64,000 nucleotides of DNA from Pelobacter seleniigenes DSM 18267 (GTDB lineage Bacteria; Desulfobacterota; Desulfuromonadia; Desulfuromonadales; Geopsychrobacteraceae), in contig NZ_JOMG01000004.1 of the NCBI RefSeq assembly GCF_000711225.1, positions 62,001-126,000 of the forward strand, read 5' to 3'. A program made the position numbers and the translations under genes. The notes beneath the pieces were generated by a model. The model was not told the origin of the DNA. It did no database searches and was given only the letters and a program-made list of their open reading frames with translations. Below, one piece after another: positions 1 to 8,262 of the stretch; position 1 is the stretch's first letter, and each line of letters opens with the position of its first letter.

Positions 1-1
1 C

Positions 2-259
2 CGAATCGTCGATCATACCGCCCTGTTTACCTTTGCCAATGTTTCCCGGGGCATGCCTATGCCCGCTTCCACCCTGGGCACACCGGGCAAGGATGTTCCG
101 GACAAGACCTCTTCGGGGAGCGGTGATGCCAAGCCGGCGGCGTCTTCCTCCGTTCCCGCTGTGGATCAGTCGGTATCGGCAGCAGATCTTGTGCAGCAGA
201 ACCTGTGGCTTATTATCTGTGGCGTCTGTCCGTTGCGAAATTATCGCTTCTCGGTCTGA
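2..259 (+). CDS. 3' end of an unrecognised reading frame, cut by the window start
   Basis: An open frame runs from the first bases to a TGA at 257-259 with no start inside the window that has a ribosome binding site. The last ~50 residues are rich in Ser, Ala, Pro and Asp, as in a disordered tail, and the very end is hydrophobic (LWLIICGV). The short stretch before the tail (HTALFTFANVS) faintly recalls the final strand of hot-dog thioesterases, but I would not name it. It could also be non-coding sequence. Confidence 0.3.
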   Translation, partial: RIVDHTALFTFANVSRGMPMPASTLGTPGKDVPDKTSSGSGDAKPAASSSVPAVDQSVSAADLVQQNLWLIICGVCPLRNYRFSV

Positions 260-389
260 GGCGGGCGGCGCGCAGGATTTAAGTTGTTATTAATAAAATG
301 TTACCAAAGTTTTGTTGCCTGTATTGCAAATGTTAGCTTACTCTTAACCAGACCAACCATAATTTCCTATCCTTTATAAAGGAGGGCCT
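260..389. other. AT-rich leader before the hypothetical gene at 390
   Basis: About 130 bases without a gene and much richer in A and T than the surroundings. It ends in a strong ribosome binding site, AAGGAGG at 380-386, just before the ATG at 390, so it presumably holds the promoter of that gene. I could not fix -35 and -10 hexamers with confidence. Confidence 0.4.
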
Positions 390-866
390 ATGATCATCGG
401 ACAGCCAACAGATAATATCACCAAGTCTGCCGCTTACTCATTGCCGGATTTTCAGTCGGCAGTTCCGTCTTCCGGTGCAAACGAAGGTGCTGCCAGCGCT
501 CCTGCGCTTTTGGATACCGTATCTCTTTCCGCGAACGCCGGACCGGCGGCGAATGACGGCCAGCCGGGCAACGGTGATCTTGGATCGCTTAAGCCGGAAC
601 TGTATACGGCCCCAACCGGCAGAGATGAGCAACCGGTTGGGCAGGTCGCAACTGGTGCCGCCGCTCCGGTGGAGGAAGCGAAGGTAGGGGGGGGGGACGA
701 GGATGAGTCGGACTTCGGAACCGATGACCTTAAATTTTTGGCCATGGGTACGCTGGGTCTCGATCCCTCACCCGACCAGCCGGACTGTGACAGCGGTTAT
801 TACAAAGTCGGTCAATACTTGAAAGCTGCCGGAACCGTCGGCGGTTTTGTTGCCCTGTTTATCTGA
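390..866 (+). CDS. Hypothetical 158-aa protein with a ten-G tract
   Basis: I do not recognise this protein. It begins at an ATG with a near-perfect ribosome binding site. Residues 1-95 are rich in Ala, Pro, Ser, Gly and Asn with no predicted fold. An acidic patch (GGGDEDESD, ~99-107) follows, and the end (AAGTVGGFVALFI) is hydrophobic but too short for a normal membrane anchor. No signal peptide is seen. The codons for the three glycines form a run of ten G at 687-696, so slippage would shift the frame. The strong ribosome binding site and sensible composition favour a real gene. It stands alone, convergent with rmuC. Confidence 0.6.
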   Translation: MIIGQPTDNITKSAAYSLPDFQSAVPSSGANEGAASAPALLDTVSLSANAGPAANDGQPGNGDLGSLKPELYTAPTGRDEQPVGQVATGAAAPVEEAKVGGGDEDESDFGTDDLKFLAMGTLGLDPSPDQPDCDSGYYKVGQYLKAAGTVGGFVALFI

Positions 867-885
867 CCGGACCCCCTTCGCGCGG

Positions 886-2187
886 TTAATCCTCGGGTAG
901 CTGGACTGCGCGGGGGACGGTTTCGATCTGTTCCGGCGTGTCAATATCCTTGCTGCTGCCACTGCCGAGTTCCTTGAACTTGCGTGCGGAAACCATGACG
1001 CGACTGTCCAGGGACGCCATCCCTTTGTTGTAGCTTTCTACCGCTCTGCCCAGATTTTTTCCCATTTGTTGAAAATGTTGATTCAGTGTGGCCAGGCGGT
1101 CATAGATTTCCCGCCCCAGTTGGCTGATCGCGGCAGCGTTTTCAGTCAGCTGTTCCTGCCGCCAACCGTACGCGACCGAGCGCAACAGGGCGATCAGGGT
1201 GGTCGGTGTGGCCAACAGCACTTTGCGGTCGACCCCCGCTTCGATCAGTCCCGGGTCTTTGGCCAAGGCTGCGGAAAAAAAGGTTTCCCCGGGCAAAAAC
1301 AGGACTACGAATTCCGGGGTTGGCTGAAACTGTTCCCAGTAGTTTTTGCTCGACAGTTTTCCCAGGTGATCGCGAATCTGCCGGGCATGCCTGGTCAGCA
1401 GCGCTGCACGCTGTTCGTCATCGTTCGCTTCCAGCGATTCCAGGTAGGCCTGCAGCGGGGCCTTGGAATCGACCACGATGTTGCGCCCGTTAGGCAGCTT
1501 GATGACCATGTCCGGGCGCAGCCTGCCGCTGTCGACGGTTTCCTGTTCCAGAAAGTCGCAGTAATTGACCATCCCGGCCATCTCCACAACCTTGCGCAAT
1601 TGAATCTCTCCCCAGCGGCCGCGGACCGCGGGCGTGCGCAGAGCGCGAACCAGGTTGCCGGTTTCCGATTCCAGCTTTTGCTGGCTGCTGAGCAGGCTCC
1701 TTAATTGCTCTTCCAGGCGGGCATAGGCACCGCTGCGCGCCCGCTCGAGCAGTTCGATTTTACCATCCACCTTGTGCAGGGAATCCTTGAGGGGCTGAAC
1801 CAGTTGGTCGATGGCCTGCCGCCGTTGATCCAGGTCGCCCCTGGCCTCCTGCTGGATCGTGGCCAGCTTGGATTGGGCCAGATCCATAAAGCTGCGGTTG
1901 TTCGCTTCCAGGGCCTGGGCGGAGAGGGCTCGAAAACTGTTTTCGAGCTGGCGGCGGTTTTCTTCCAGCAGGTGCAGTTTTTCTTGGCCGCTGCTGCGCT
2001 CTGCCTCGAGCCTGGCCTGGTATCCGGCCAGCTCTTTGACCAGTTCTTCCCGCTGCTGGGAAAGTTCGGCAACGCGTCTGCGGCGGCGGCCGGTCCCAAG
2101 CAGATAGCCGATCAAGCCGCCGCAGGTCAGGGCGCCAGCCAGACCGATAGCCGCCACAAGCAGATTATTGTCAATTTCTGAGATCAT
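886..2187 (-). CDS. rmuC: RmuC family DNA recombination protein
   Basis: RmuC limits inversion-type rearrangements at short inverted repeats; its core resembles PD-(D/E)XK nucleases. The 433-aa product has an N-terminal membrane segment (~9-31) followed by an Arg-rich stop, a long coiled coil (~35-180), then the conserved core with RWGEIQL (191-197) and RPDMVIKLPNG ending in VVDSKAP (~224-244). I chose the ATG at 2187 because it places the membrane segment at the N terminus and has a GGG-type ribosome binding site; an upstream in-frame ATG at 2313 would add 42 atypical residues. It is convergent with the hypothetical gene and divergent from the next gene. Confidence 0.93.
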   Translation of the reverse strand: MISEIDNNLLVAAIGLAGALTCGGLIGYLLGTGRRRRRVAELSQQREELVKELAGYQARLEAERSSGQEKLHLLEENRRQLENSFRALSAQALEANNRSFMDLAQSKLATIQQEARGDLDQRRQAIDQLVQPLKDSLHKVDGKIELLERARSGAYARLEEQLRSLLSSQQKLESETGNLVRALRTPAVRGRWGEIQLRKVVEMAGMVNYCDFLEQETVDSGRLRPDMVIKLPNGRNIVVDSKAPLQAYLESLEANDDEQRAALLTRHARQIRDHLGKLSSKNYWEQFQPTPEFVVLFLPGETFFSAALAKDPGLIEAGVDRKVLLATPTTLIALLRSVAYGWRQEQLTENAAAISQLGREIYDRLATLNQHFQQMGKNLGRAVESYNKGMASLDSRVMVSARKFKELGSGSSKDIDTPEQIETVPRAVQLPED

Positions 2188-2347
2188 TGATAACCCTTGG
2201 AATATATGTGGGATTTCTGGACACGATAGCAGAGCGGCGGGAAATCGACAAGGCGCAGGTTTGTTCTTGTCGCGATCTGCGGCTAGAATGGAAAGAGTTT
2301 GCAGGCAGTCCATAACCGGGCCAGCTGTAGACAGGAAGGATTCTGCG

Positions 2348-3034
2348 ATGAACAGTGATCTTTCTCTTCTCTACCGGGTCACCCGAGACAGGTTCTGTGC
2401 TGCGGGGCAAGGGGCTGCCGCGCTGGACGAGGTGTTGGCCGTGTTGCGTTCGCTGTGGGATGAGGCGGAAGGGCTTCTCGCCAACGAAGACGCCGGCGAT
2501 CGCAGCTTGATCGCCTGCGGGCCGGGCTGCGGGACCTGCTGTGTGGTCAATGTGGCCAGTTCTTTCCCGGAGGCGGTTGCCGTGGCCCGCTATCTGGTCG
2601 ATACTCCTGCCATTGACCAGGACGACATTTTGGAGCGGCTCCATAAACTGTGGCGGGACGTGCGCGGGATTGAGGACGGTGAACGGGTTTTGATGCATCG
2701 CCCCTGCGCTTTTCTCGATGCCGCCGGTCATTGCCTGGTCCATCCGGTCCGCCCGCTGATCTGCCGCAGTGTGACCTCCACCGATCCGGAGCTTTGCCGG
2801 GCCGCAGTTGTCGCCGAGGTCTGCGGCTGTTCCGCGCCGATTGTCATGCACCAATTTCAGCAACGGCTTTACGAAACCCTGTTCACCGCGCTGACCGCTG
2901 GTTTGGCTCTGGCTGGCTGGGACGACCGCAGCTTTCAGTTAAGCGGGCTGGTGCGCTTTCTGCTCCGCCATCCGAGGGAAGAGACCCCGTGGGGACGTGA
3001 CCAACCCCTTACCTGGGCAGACCTGTATCCGTAA
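2348..3034 (+). CDS. YkgJ-type cysteine-cluster protein
   Basis: A 228-aa soluble protein of the YkgJ/UPF0153 family, thought to bind zinc or an iron-sulphur cluster through clustered cysteines. The first cluster is CGPGCGTCC (Cys57, 61, 64, 65). Further cysteines follow at 120, 129, 139 and 150 in RPCAFL, GHCLVHPVRPLICR and ELC, the usual order for the family. The ATG at 2348 follows an AGGAAGGA ribosome binding site; a longer frame runs upstream but lacks one. The reaction is unknown. A bidirectional terminator follows. Confidence 0.8.
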   Translation: MNSDLSLLYRVTRDRFCAAGQGAAALDEVLAVLRSLWDEAEGLLANEDAGDRSLIACGPGCGTCCVVNVASSFPEAVAVARYLVDTPAIDQDDILERLHKLWRDVRGIEDGERVLMHRPCAFLDAAGHCLVHPVRPLICRSVTSTDPELCRAAVVAEVCGCSAPIVMHQFQQRLYETLFTALTAGLALAGWDDRSFQLSGLVRFLLRHPREETPWGRDQPLTWADLYP

Positions 3035-3062
3035 CTCCGATGGGTACCGCGTCGGGCTGAGC

Positions 3063-3092
3063 TTAACAGGCGGTTTTTTTACCGCCTGTTAA
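3063..3092. terminator. Bidirectional rho-independent terminator
   Basis: A 12-bp perfect stem (TTAACAGGCGGT pairing with ACCGCCTGTTAA) around a T-rich loop lies between two convergent genes. The right arm contains the stop codon of the minus-strand gene. Confidence 0.75.
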
Positions 3093-3460
3093 TGCGCCAG
3101 CATTATAAAACGGACGAAAAATCCCAGTCCGACCAGAGAGATGATCAGGCTGATCAGCAGGGTTACATGAATATGGTCATCCTTGCGCCGCAAGCGCCTG
3201 CTGTTCAGGATCAGACCGACAATGCCAAGCAGGCTGCTGATCACCAGCATGACCCCGATATAATTGGCCAGTTCCAGGTCCCAGGTTTTGCGCAGAGCAA
3301 TTCCATAATAACGATCGAAGAAGGTTTCCACTTTGGGCTTGGCCACGGCCAAGATCAAAAGCGCTGCTGCCAGCGCGATGACCGCTGCTGAATGACACCA
3401 GGTCAGCAGGCGAAGAACCGGGTCGGAACGCTTACGACGATTGGCGGGAGTCTGCATCAT
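3089..3460 (-). CDS. Small inner-membrane protein, unknown function
   Basis: A 123-aa protein with a basic N terminus (RRKR near residue 10) and three hydrophobic stretches: ~24-41, ~66-84 and ~98-120. The loop between the first two (KVETFFDRYYGIALRKTWDLELANY) is charged and aromatic. I know the pattern from small hypothetical membrane proteins of Desulfuromonadales but can give no function. The start is at two adjacent ATG codons (3460 or 3457). Its stop codon lies inside the shared terminator. Confidence 0.7.
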   Translation of the reverse strand: MMQTPANRRKRSDPVLRLLTWCHSAAVIALAAALLILAVAKPKVETFFDRYYGIALRKTWDLELANYIGVMLVISSLLGIVGLILNSRRLRRKDDHIHVTLLISLIISLVGLGFFVRFIMLAH

Positions 3461-3547
3461 GGAATCTCTTTTTTGTCAGGCTGTTCGTGAGCGTTTCTTT
3501 GTGATAACATTGCTAGCGTTAACGAATAATGAGGACTGTGGGACTGT

Positions 3548-3868
3548 ATGGGAAATTCTGATACCAATACCGGCAACAAGGCGAAAGTTCAAGTCAAAAC
3601 CAAAGAGCATGTGGCCACGCCGTCACTGTTCAAGGTGCTGATGCATAATGATGATTATACCACGATGGAATTTGTGGTTGAGGTCTTGCAACAGGTTTTC
3701 CATAAGTCTCCGACAGATGCTGAAAAAATTATGTTGACGATTCATTTTCAGGGCGTCGGCCATTGCGGGACGTTTCCCTATGCGATTGCGGAAACGAAAG
3801 CAGACCAGGCACGGTTGCGGGCCCGTAAAGCGGGTTTCCCCTTGCGCTGTACGCTTGAGGAGGCATAA
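3548..3868 (+). CDS. clpS: ATP-dependent Clp protease adaptor ClpS
   Basis: ClpS binds proteins with destabilising N-terminal residues (Leu, Phe, Tyr, Trp) and hands them to ClpA/ClpP. The 106-aa product is the same length as the E. coli protein. After a variable N-terminal tail (~1-25) come the recognition residues in HNDDYTTMEFVVEVL, the histidine in TIHFQG, and the family ending AETKAD...CTLEEA. It is the first gene of a clpS-clpA-aat group; clpA follows after 5 bases with its ribosome binding site inside the clpS end. Confidence 0.97.
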   Translation: MGNSDTNTGNKAKVQVKTKEHVATPSLFKVLMHNDDYTTMEFVVEVLQQVFHKSPTDAEKIMLTIHFQGVGHCGTFPYAIAETKADQARLRARKAGFPLRCTLEEA

Positions 3869-3873
3869 CAACG

Positions 3874-6129
3874 GTGGCAGAGATGTTTAATCAAGATGTC
3901 CAGATAGCGTTTACCCTGGCTGTGCGCGAAGCGCAACGGCGGCGGCACGAGTACCTGACCACGGAACATGTCCTTTACGCTTTGTTGTTTGAAGGTGTCG
4001 GTCAGCAGATTCTGACTGCCTGCGGCGGTGATGTCGACGATCTCAAGCAGCAGCTGGAAAATTTCTTCGATATGCATCTCGAACATCTGCCCGAAGGGGT
4101 GGAAACCGAGGAAGTGCCACGGCAAACCTTGGCCCTGCAAAGGATGCTGCAGAGAACGGTCCTGCATATGCAGTCGTCGCAGCAGGCCGAAGTCGGCGTC
4201 GGTGACCTGCTCGCGGCGATCCTCGAAGAAGAAAACTCCCACGCCTGCTTCTTCCTGCAGAGTCAGGGGATTGAGCGGGTTGACCTGCTCGACCAGATTT
4301 CCCATGGTCAGTCGACCCGGCGAACCACGGAAAAGTCCAGCGAGCGGCCTGGGGAAACTCCTGCCACCGACCGAGGAAAGAGCAAACCGAAACAGGCGGA
4401 TCCGCTGAAATCCTTTGCCATCGATCTGCTCGAGCGGGCCCGCGAGGGAAAAATTGATCCGCTGATCGGGCGTGACCAGGAACTTGAACGGACCATTCTG
4501 GTCCTCTGTCGGCGGCGCAAAAACAACCCGATCTTTGTCGGTGAACCCGGGGTGGGGAAAACCGCCATGGCGGAAGGGTTGGCCCTGCGAATTGCCGAAG
4601 GGAATGTTCCCGATCTGCTGAAAAATAGTGAGATATTTACCCTCGATATGGGTGCATTGTTGGCCGGCACCAAATTCCGGGGCGATTTCGAAGAACGTCT
4701 TAAAGCGGTGGTCGTCTCGTTGCAACAGCGGGACCGGGCGATTCTGTTTATTGATGAAATTCATACCATTGTCGGCGCCGGTGCCACCAGCGGCGGTTCC
4801 CTGGATGCTTCCAATATCCTCAAACCGGCCCTGGGCTCGGGAGAACTGCGCTGTATCGGCTCGACCACCTACGAAGAATATCGCAACTTGTTCGACAAGG
4901 ATCGGGCGTTGTCCCGCAGATTCCAGAAGATCGACCTGCAGGAGCCCAGCGCCGAGGAGACCCTGGCCATCATCAAGGGGCTCTGTCCGCGCTATGAAGA
5001 ACATCATCAGGTCAGTTATGCCGAGGAAGCCCTCGATGCGGCGGTGCGGCTTGCGGTTAAACATCTGCCCCAGCGACATCTGCCGGACAAGGCCATCGAC
5101 GTCATCGATGAGGCCGGCGCCCAGCATCGACTGGACGGTCATCCCAACCGGCCGGTCGGGGTCGAGGATATCGAACGGGTCGTGGCACGCATGGCCCGGG
5201 TGCCGATTCGCACCGTCTCGGGCAGCGACCGGCAGCGCCTGCGTTACCTGGAGCGTGACCTGAAACGGGTGGTGTTCGGCCAGGACCCGGCCATCGAAAG
5301 CCTGGTTAAATCGATCCACCGTTCCCGTGCCGGCCTGGGGCATCCCGACAAGCCGGTCGGCTCACTGCTGTTTACCGGTCCGACCGGGGTCGGCAAGACC
5401 GAAGTTGCCAAACAGCTGGCCACGCAGCTGGGAGTGAAATTCCTGCGCTTCGACATGAGTGAATACATGGAAAAACACTCGGTGGCTCGTTTGATCGGCG
5501 CGCCTCCCGGTTATGTCGGTTTCGATCAGGGCGGCCTGCTGACCGAGCAGGTCAGTAAAAATCCATGGTCGGTGTTATTGCTCGATGAGATCGAAAAAGC
5601 CCACCCCGACCTGTTCAATATTCTGCTTCAGGTCATGGACCATGGCACCCTGACTGATAACAACGGCAAAGAAACCGATTTCCGTAATGTCATCCTGATT
5701 ATGACCAGTAATTTGGGTGGCCGTGATATGAGCATTGTGCCCATCGGGTTCGGTTCCCGCGACGCGGTTCCTCCGAAGAATGCCGTCGAGAAGGCTTTTA
5801 CTCCCGAATTTCGCAACCGGCTTGACGCTGTGGTCAACTTCGCCGCCCTGGATGAAAAAATCATGCTCCAAGTGGTTGATAAGTTCCTTGCCCAGCTTGC
5901 TGAACAATTGACGGAACGCAATGTCATCCTGAAGGTCTCTTCCGTGGCCCGGCGCGAGCTGGCCAAGCAGGGGTATGATCCGCTCTATGGCGCGCGGCCC
6001 CTGGGCCGCCTGATTCAGACCGAGTTGAGCGATCCGCTTGCGGAAAAGATTCTCTTCGGGCAGCTGCGGCAAGGCGGTGAAGTCCGGGTTGGCTGCAAAG
6101 GCGGAAAATTTACTTTCCGCTTCGCCTGA
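3874..6129 (+). CDS. clpA: ATP-dependent Clp protease ATP-binding subunit ClpA
   Basis: This AAA+ unfoldase feeds substrates to ClpP and takes N-degron substrates from ClpS. The 751-aa product has the double Clp-N repeat (~1-150), a first ATPase module with Walker A GEPGVGKT (~224) and IDEIH, and a second with GPTGVGKT (~502) and LLLDEIEKAHPD. The ClpP-docking loop is visible as IGF (~624), so it should work with ClpP rather than alone. Translation probably starts at GTG 3874, with AGGAGG just upstream; an ATG at 3883 is the alternative. It lies between clpS and aat. No clpP is in the window. Confidence 0.97.
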   Translation: MAEMFNQDVQIAFTLAVREAQRRRHEYLTTEHVLYALLFEGVGQQILTACGGDVDDLKQQLENFFDMHLEHLPEGVETEEVPRQTLALQRMLQRTVLHMQSSQQAEVGVGDLLAAILEEENSHACFFLQSQGIERVDLLDQISHGQSTRRTTEKSSERPGETPATDRGKSKPKQADPLKSFAIDLLERAREGKIDPLIGRDQELERTILVLCRRRKNNPIFVGEPGVGKTAMAEGLALRIAEGNVPDLLKNSEIFTLDMGALLAGTKFRGDFEERLKAVVVSLQQRDRAILFIDEIHTIVGAGATSGGSLDASNILKPALGSGELRCIGSTTYEEYRNLFDKDRALSRRFQKIDLQEPSAEETLAIIKGLCPRYEEHHQVSYAEEALDAAVRLAVKHLPQRHLPDKAIDVIDEAGAQHRLDGHPNRPVGVEDIERVVARMARVPIRTVSGSDRQRLRYLERDLKRVVFGQDPAIESLVKSIHRSRAGLGHPDKPVGSLLFTGPTGVGKTEVAKQLATQLGVKFLRFDMSEYMEKHSVARLIGAPPGYVGFDQGGLLTEQVSKNPWSVLLLDEIEKAHPDLFNILLQVMDHGTLTDNNGKETDFRNVILIMTSNLGGRDMSIVPIGFGSRDAVPPKNAVEKAFTPEFRNRLDAVVNFAALDEKIMLQVVDKFLAQLAEQLTERNVILKVSSVARRELAKQGYDPLYGARPLGRLIQTELSDPLAEKILFGQLRQGGEVRVGCKGGKFTFRFA

Positions 6130-6138
6130 CGGCCTGCC

Positions 6139-6822
6139 ATGCCCTGTTATCGACTGGATGAAGATCTCTGGTTCCCCCCGGTCGAGACTGCTGAGGATTA
6201 TGGTTTATTGGCGCTCGGCGGCGATCTGTCGCCGCAGCGTCTGCTGCTCGCCTACAGCCTGGGGATTTTCCCCTGGTTCAATCCCGGTGAGCCGATTCTA
6301 TGGTGGTCGCCGGATCCGCGTTGCGTCCTTTTCCCTGCCGAATTACACGTCTCCCGCTCTCTACAGCACTTTATGCGCAAGACCCCTTTCCGGATCAGCT
6401 TCAATGAACATTTTGCCGCGGTCATTTACTGGTGTCGTCGGCTGCGGGCCGGCCTTGACGGGCAGGGAACCTGGATTACCAAGGAGATGAAAGAGGCTTA
6501 TCAGCACCTGCATCGGCTCGGCTTTGCCCATTCCGTCGAATGCTGGGACGGAGATGAACTGGTCGGCGGGATTTACGGGGTCTGTATCGGCCGCTGTTTT
6601 TTCGGCGAATCCATGTTCAGTCGCCGCAGCAATGCCTCCAAGGTCGCGCTGGTGGCCCTGGTCCGCCATCTGCGTGAACAAAATTTCGTCCTTCTCGATT
6701 GTCAACAGACCACCGCCCATCTGGTCAGCATGGGGGCGAGGGAAATCCCCCGTGAGCAGTTTCTGCAGCAACTCAAGAAGGCGCTGGTGCCCCCTTATGG
6801 CGATCTGGTCAGCAGATTTTAA
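6139..6822 (+). CDS. aat: Leucyl/phenylalanyl-tRNA-protein transferase
   Basis: Aat transfers Leu or Phe from tRNA to proteins that begin with Arg or Lys, creating the N-degron that ClpS reads. The 227-aa product carries the family signature [20 protein letters not shown] (~36-55), then [13 protein letters not shown] and the C-terminal LLDCQ. It begins 10 bases after clpA, so the three genes form an operon for one pathway: mark (Aat), recognise (ClpS), unfold (ClpA). Confidence 0.97.
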   Translation: MPCYRLDEDLWFPPVETAEDYGLLALGGDLSPQRLLLAYSLGIFPWFNPGEPILWWSPDPRCVLFPAELHVSRSLQHFMRKTPFRISFNEHFAAVIYWCRRLRAGLDGQGTWITKEMKEAYQHLHRLGFAHSVECWDGDELVGGIYGVCIGRCFFGESMFSRRSNASKVALVALVRHLREQNFVLLDCQQTTAHLVSMGAREIPREQFLQQLKKALVPPYGDLVSRF

Positions 6823-6943
6823 AGCCCGTAGTCAGGTTTCGTTCAGATGGAACGCTGGGCAAAATAGCAAACTGCCGACAGGTGGATTTATGCTACACTC
6901 CCGCTCAGAGATGTCGACAAGCGACAGATGGAGCGTTTGATAC

Positions 6944-7594
6944 ATGGCCATTATTAAGAAAACCTACAAAGACCAGGTTGTTGATCATGTTTATGAGCTG
7001 TTGCTGACCGGGGAATTGAGCCCCGGTCAGCAGCTTAAAGAGAGCTTGCTGGCAGCGCAGATGGGGATCAGCAGGGCGCCGATCCGCGAGGCGATGAAGG
7101 AACTGATCATGAACGGCCTGGTCGACTACCGGCCACAGGTCGGCAATTTTATCCCGGTGCTCTCACCGAAAGAAATCATCGACAGCTATACGACCCGCGG
7201 GGTCTTGGAAGGCTATGCGGTCATGGAAAGTTGCGGTAATTTTTCCGCGGACGAATTCGACACCCTGTTTGGCCTCACTGAAGAGATGGAAAATCATGCT
7301 CTGGCTCTGAATCAGAAACTGGTCGTTGAGGTCGGAGGGCAGTTCCATGATCTGCTGATCAGCCGCTGTCATAATTTGCAGGTGATCGAATATACCAACC
7401 GGCTCAGCCTGAAGCTGCATATTCTTTTTTATAAGTACTGGGGGACGCTCTATGATGCTCGGGAGATCGGCCGTCGCCACCGGCTTATTGCCGAAGCGGT
7501 TCATGCTCAAGAACCGTTGCGGATCGAGCAGGTTATTCGCGAGCATTATCGGCAAACCGGCAGCCTGATTGCCGAACTGCGGCAAGGAGCCTGA
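6944..7594 (+). CDS. GntR family transcriptional regulator (FCD type)
   Basis: The 216-aa protein has an N-terminal winged helix-turn-helix (~8-72; PGQQLKESLLAAQMGISRAPIREAM is the recognition region) and a helical FCD ligand domain (~80-210) with the His and Asp residues that often hold a metal (FHDLL, CHN, HRLIAEAV). Such proteins sense small carboxylic acids and repress nearby genes. The gene directly downstream, 58 bases away, encodes a DJ-1/PfpI protein and is the obvious candidate target. The ligand cannot be read from the sequence. Confidence 0.88.
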   Translation: MAIIKKTYKDQVVDHVYELLLTGELSPGQQLKESLLAAQMGISRAPIREAMKELIMNGLVDYRPQVGNFIPVLSPKEIIDSYTTRGVLEGYAVMESCGNFSADEFDTLFGLTEEMENHALALNQKLVVEVGGQFHDLLISRCHNLQVIEYTNRLSLKLHILFYKYWGTLYDAREIGRRHRLIAEAVHAQEPLRIEQVIREHYRQTGSLIAELRQGA

Positions 7595-7652
7595 GCCGGA
7601 ACCAAACTTAAGCCATTGCTCGAAACAAGAGAGGATTCAAGGAGACTGTCTT

Positions 7653-8261
7653 ATGCGCGCGGCATTTGTGGTATTCGACCAGATGACGGCCCTCGATTTT
7701 ATCGGTTTTTACGACCCCTTGACCCGCTTGAAATCAATGGATTTCATGCCCGGTTTCCAGTGGCAGCTCTGTTCGTTCAGCGACATTGTTTTTGATAACC
7801 AGGCCCTGCGGTTTTTGCCGGACAGCGTTGGCCGCTCGCTGGAAGGCTTCGATCTGGTGGTTATCCCCGGCGGTCACGGAACCCGGAGCCTGCAGCATAA
7901 TGCGGAATTTATCGCCTGGCTGCAGACGGCAGCCGCGGTTCCCCTGAAAGCTTCGGTCTGCACCGGCTCCCTGCTGTTGGGCGCGGCCGGTTTTTTGCGG
8001 AATAAAAAGGCCACGACACACCCCAAAGCCTACCCGGAGCTGGAACGCTACTGTCGTCGTGTGGTCGACGCCCGGTTGGTCGATGAAGGCAATGTGGTTA
8101 CGGCCCGCGGGGTCAGCTCTGCCATTGATCTCGGTCTCTACCTGGTCGAGCGCCTGGCCGACCGGAGGGTCCGCGCGGAAATAGCCGCGCAGATGGACTA
8201 TCCATTCTTTACCGGCCCGGAAGAGGGCGCGAACCGCTCAGTGCCGGTGCCCCGGACTTAA
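7653..8261 (+). CDS. DJ-1/PfpI family protein (isonitrile hydratase-like)
   Basis: A 202-aa class I glutamine amidotransferase-like protein. The nucleophile is Cys103 in SVCTGSLLLGAAG, followed by the ATTHP segment; PGGHG (~72-76) forms the oxyanion region. The CTGS...ATTHP combination matches the branch that contains isonitrile hydratase and ThiJ-like proteins rather than the PfpI protease branch. The start is supported by AAGGAG 8 bases upstream. It probably forms a unit with the GntR gene. The substrate is unknown, so no symbol is given. Confidence 0.85.
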   Translation: MRAAFVVFDQMTALDFIGFYDPLTRLKSMDFMPGFQWQLCSFSDIVFDNQALRFLPDSVGRSLEGFDLVVIPGGHGTRSLQHNAEFIAWLQTAAAVPLKASVCTGSLLLGAAGFLRNKKATTHPKAYPELERYCRRVVDARLVDEGNVVTARGVSSAIDLGLYLVERLADRRVRAEIAAQMDYPFFTGPEEGANRSVPVPRT

Positions 8262-8262
8262 C

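Noticed and set aside
3778-5343. Long open frame (521 codons) on the minus strand opposite clpA
   Set aside because: It lies wholly opposite clpS/clpA, has no ribosome binding site, and its product is low-complexity. Long antisense frames are common in GC-rich genes.
7653-8261. PfpI-type protease
   Set aside because: The CTGS...ATTHP arrangement fits the isonitrile hydratase/ThiJ-like branch better than the intracellular protease branch.
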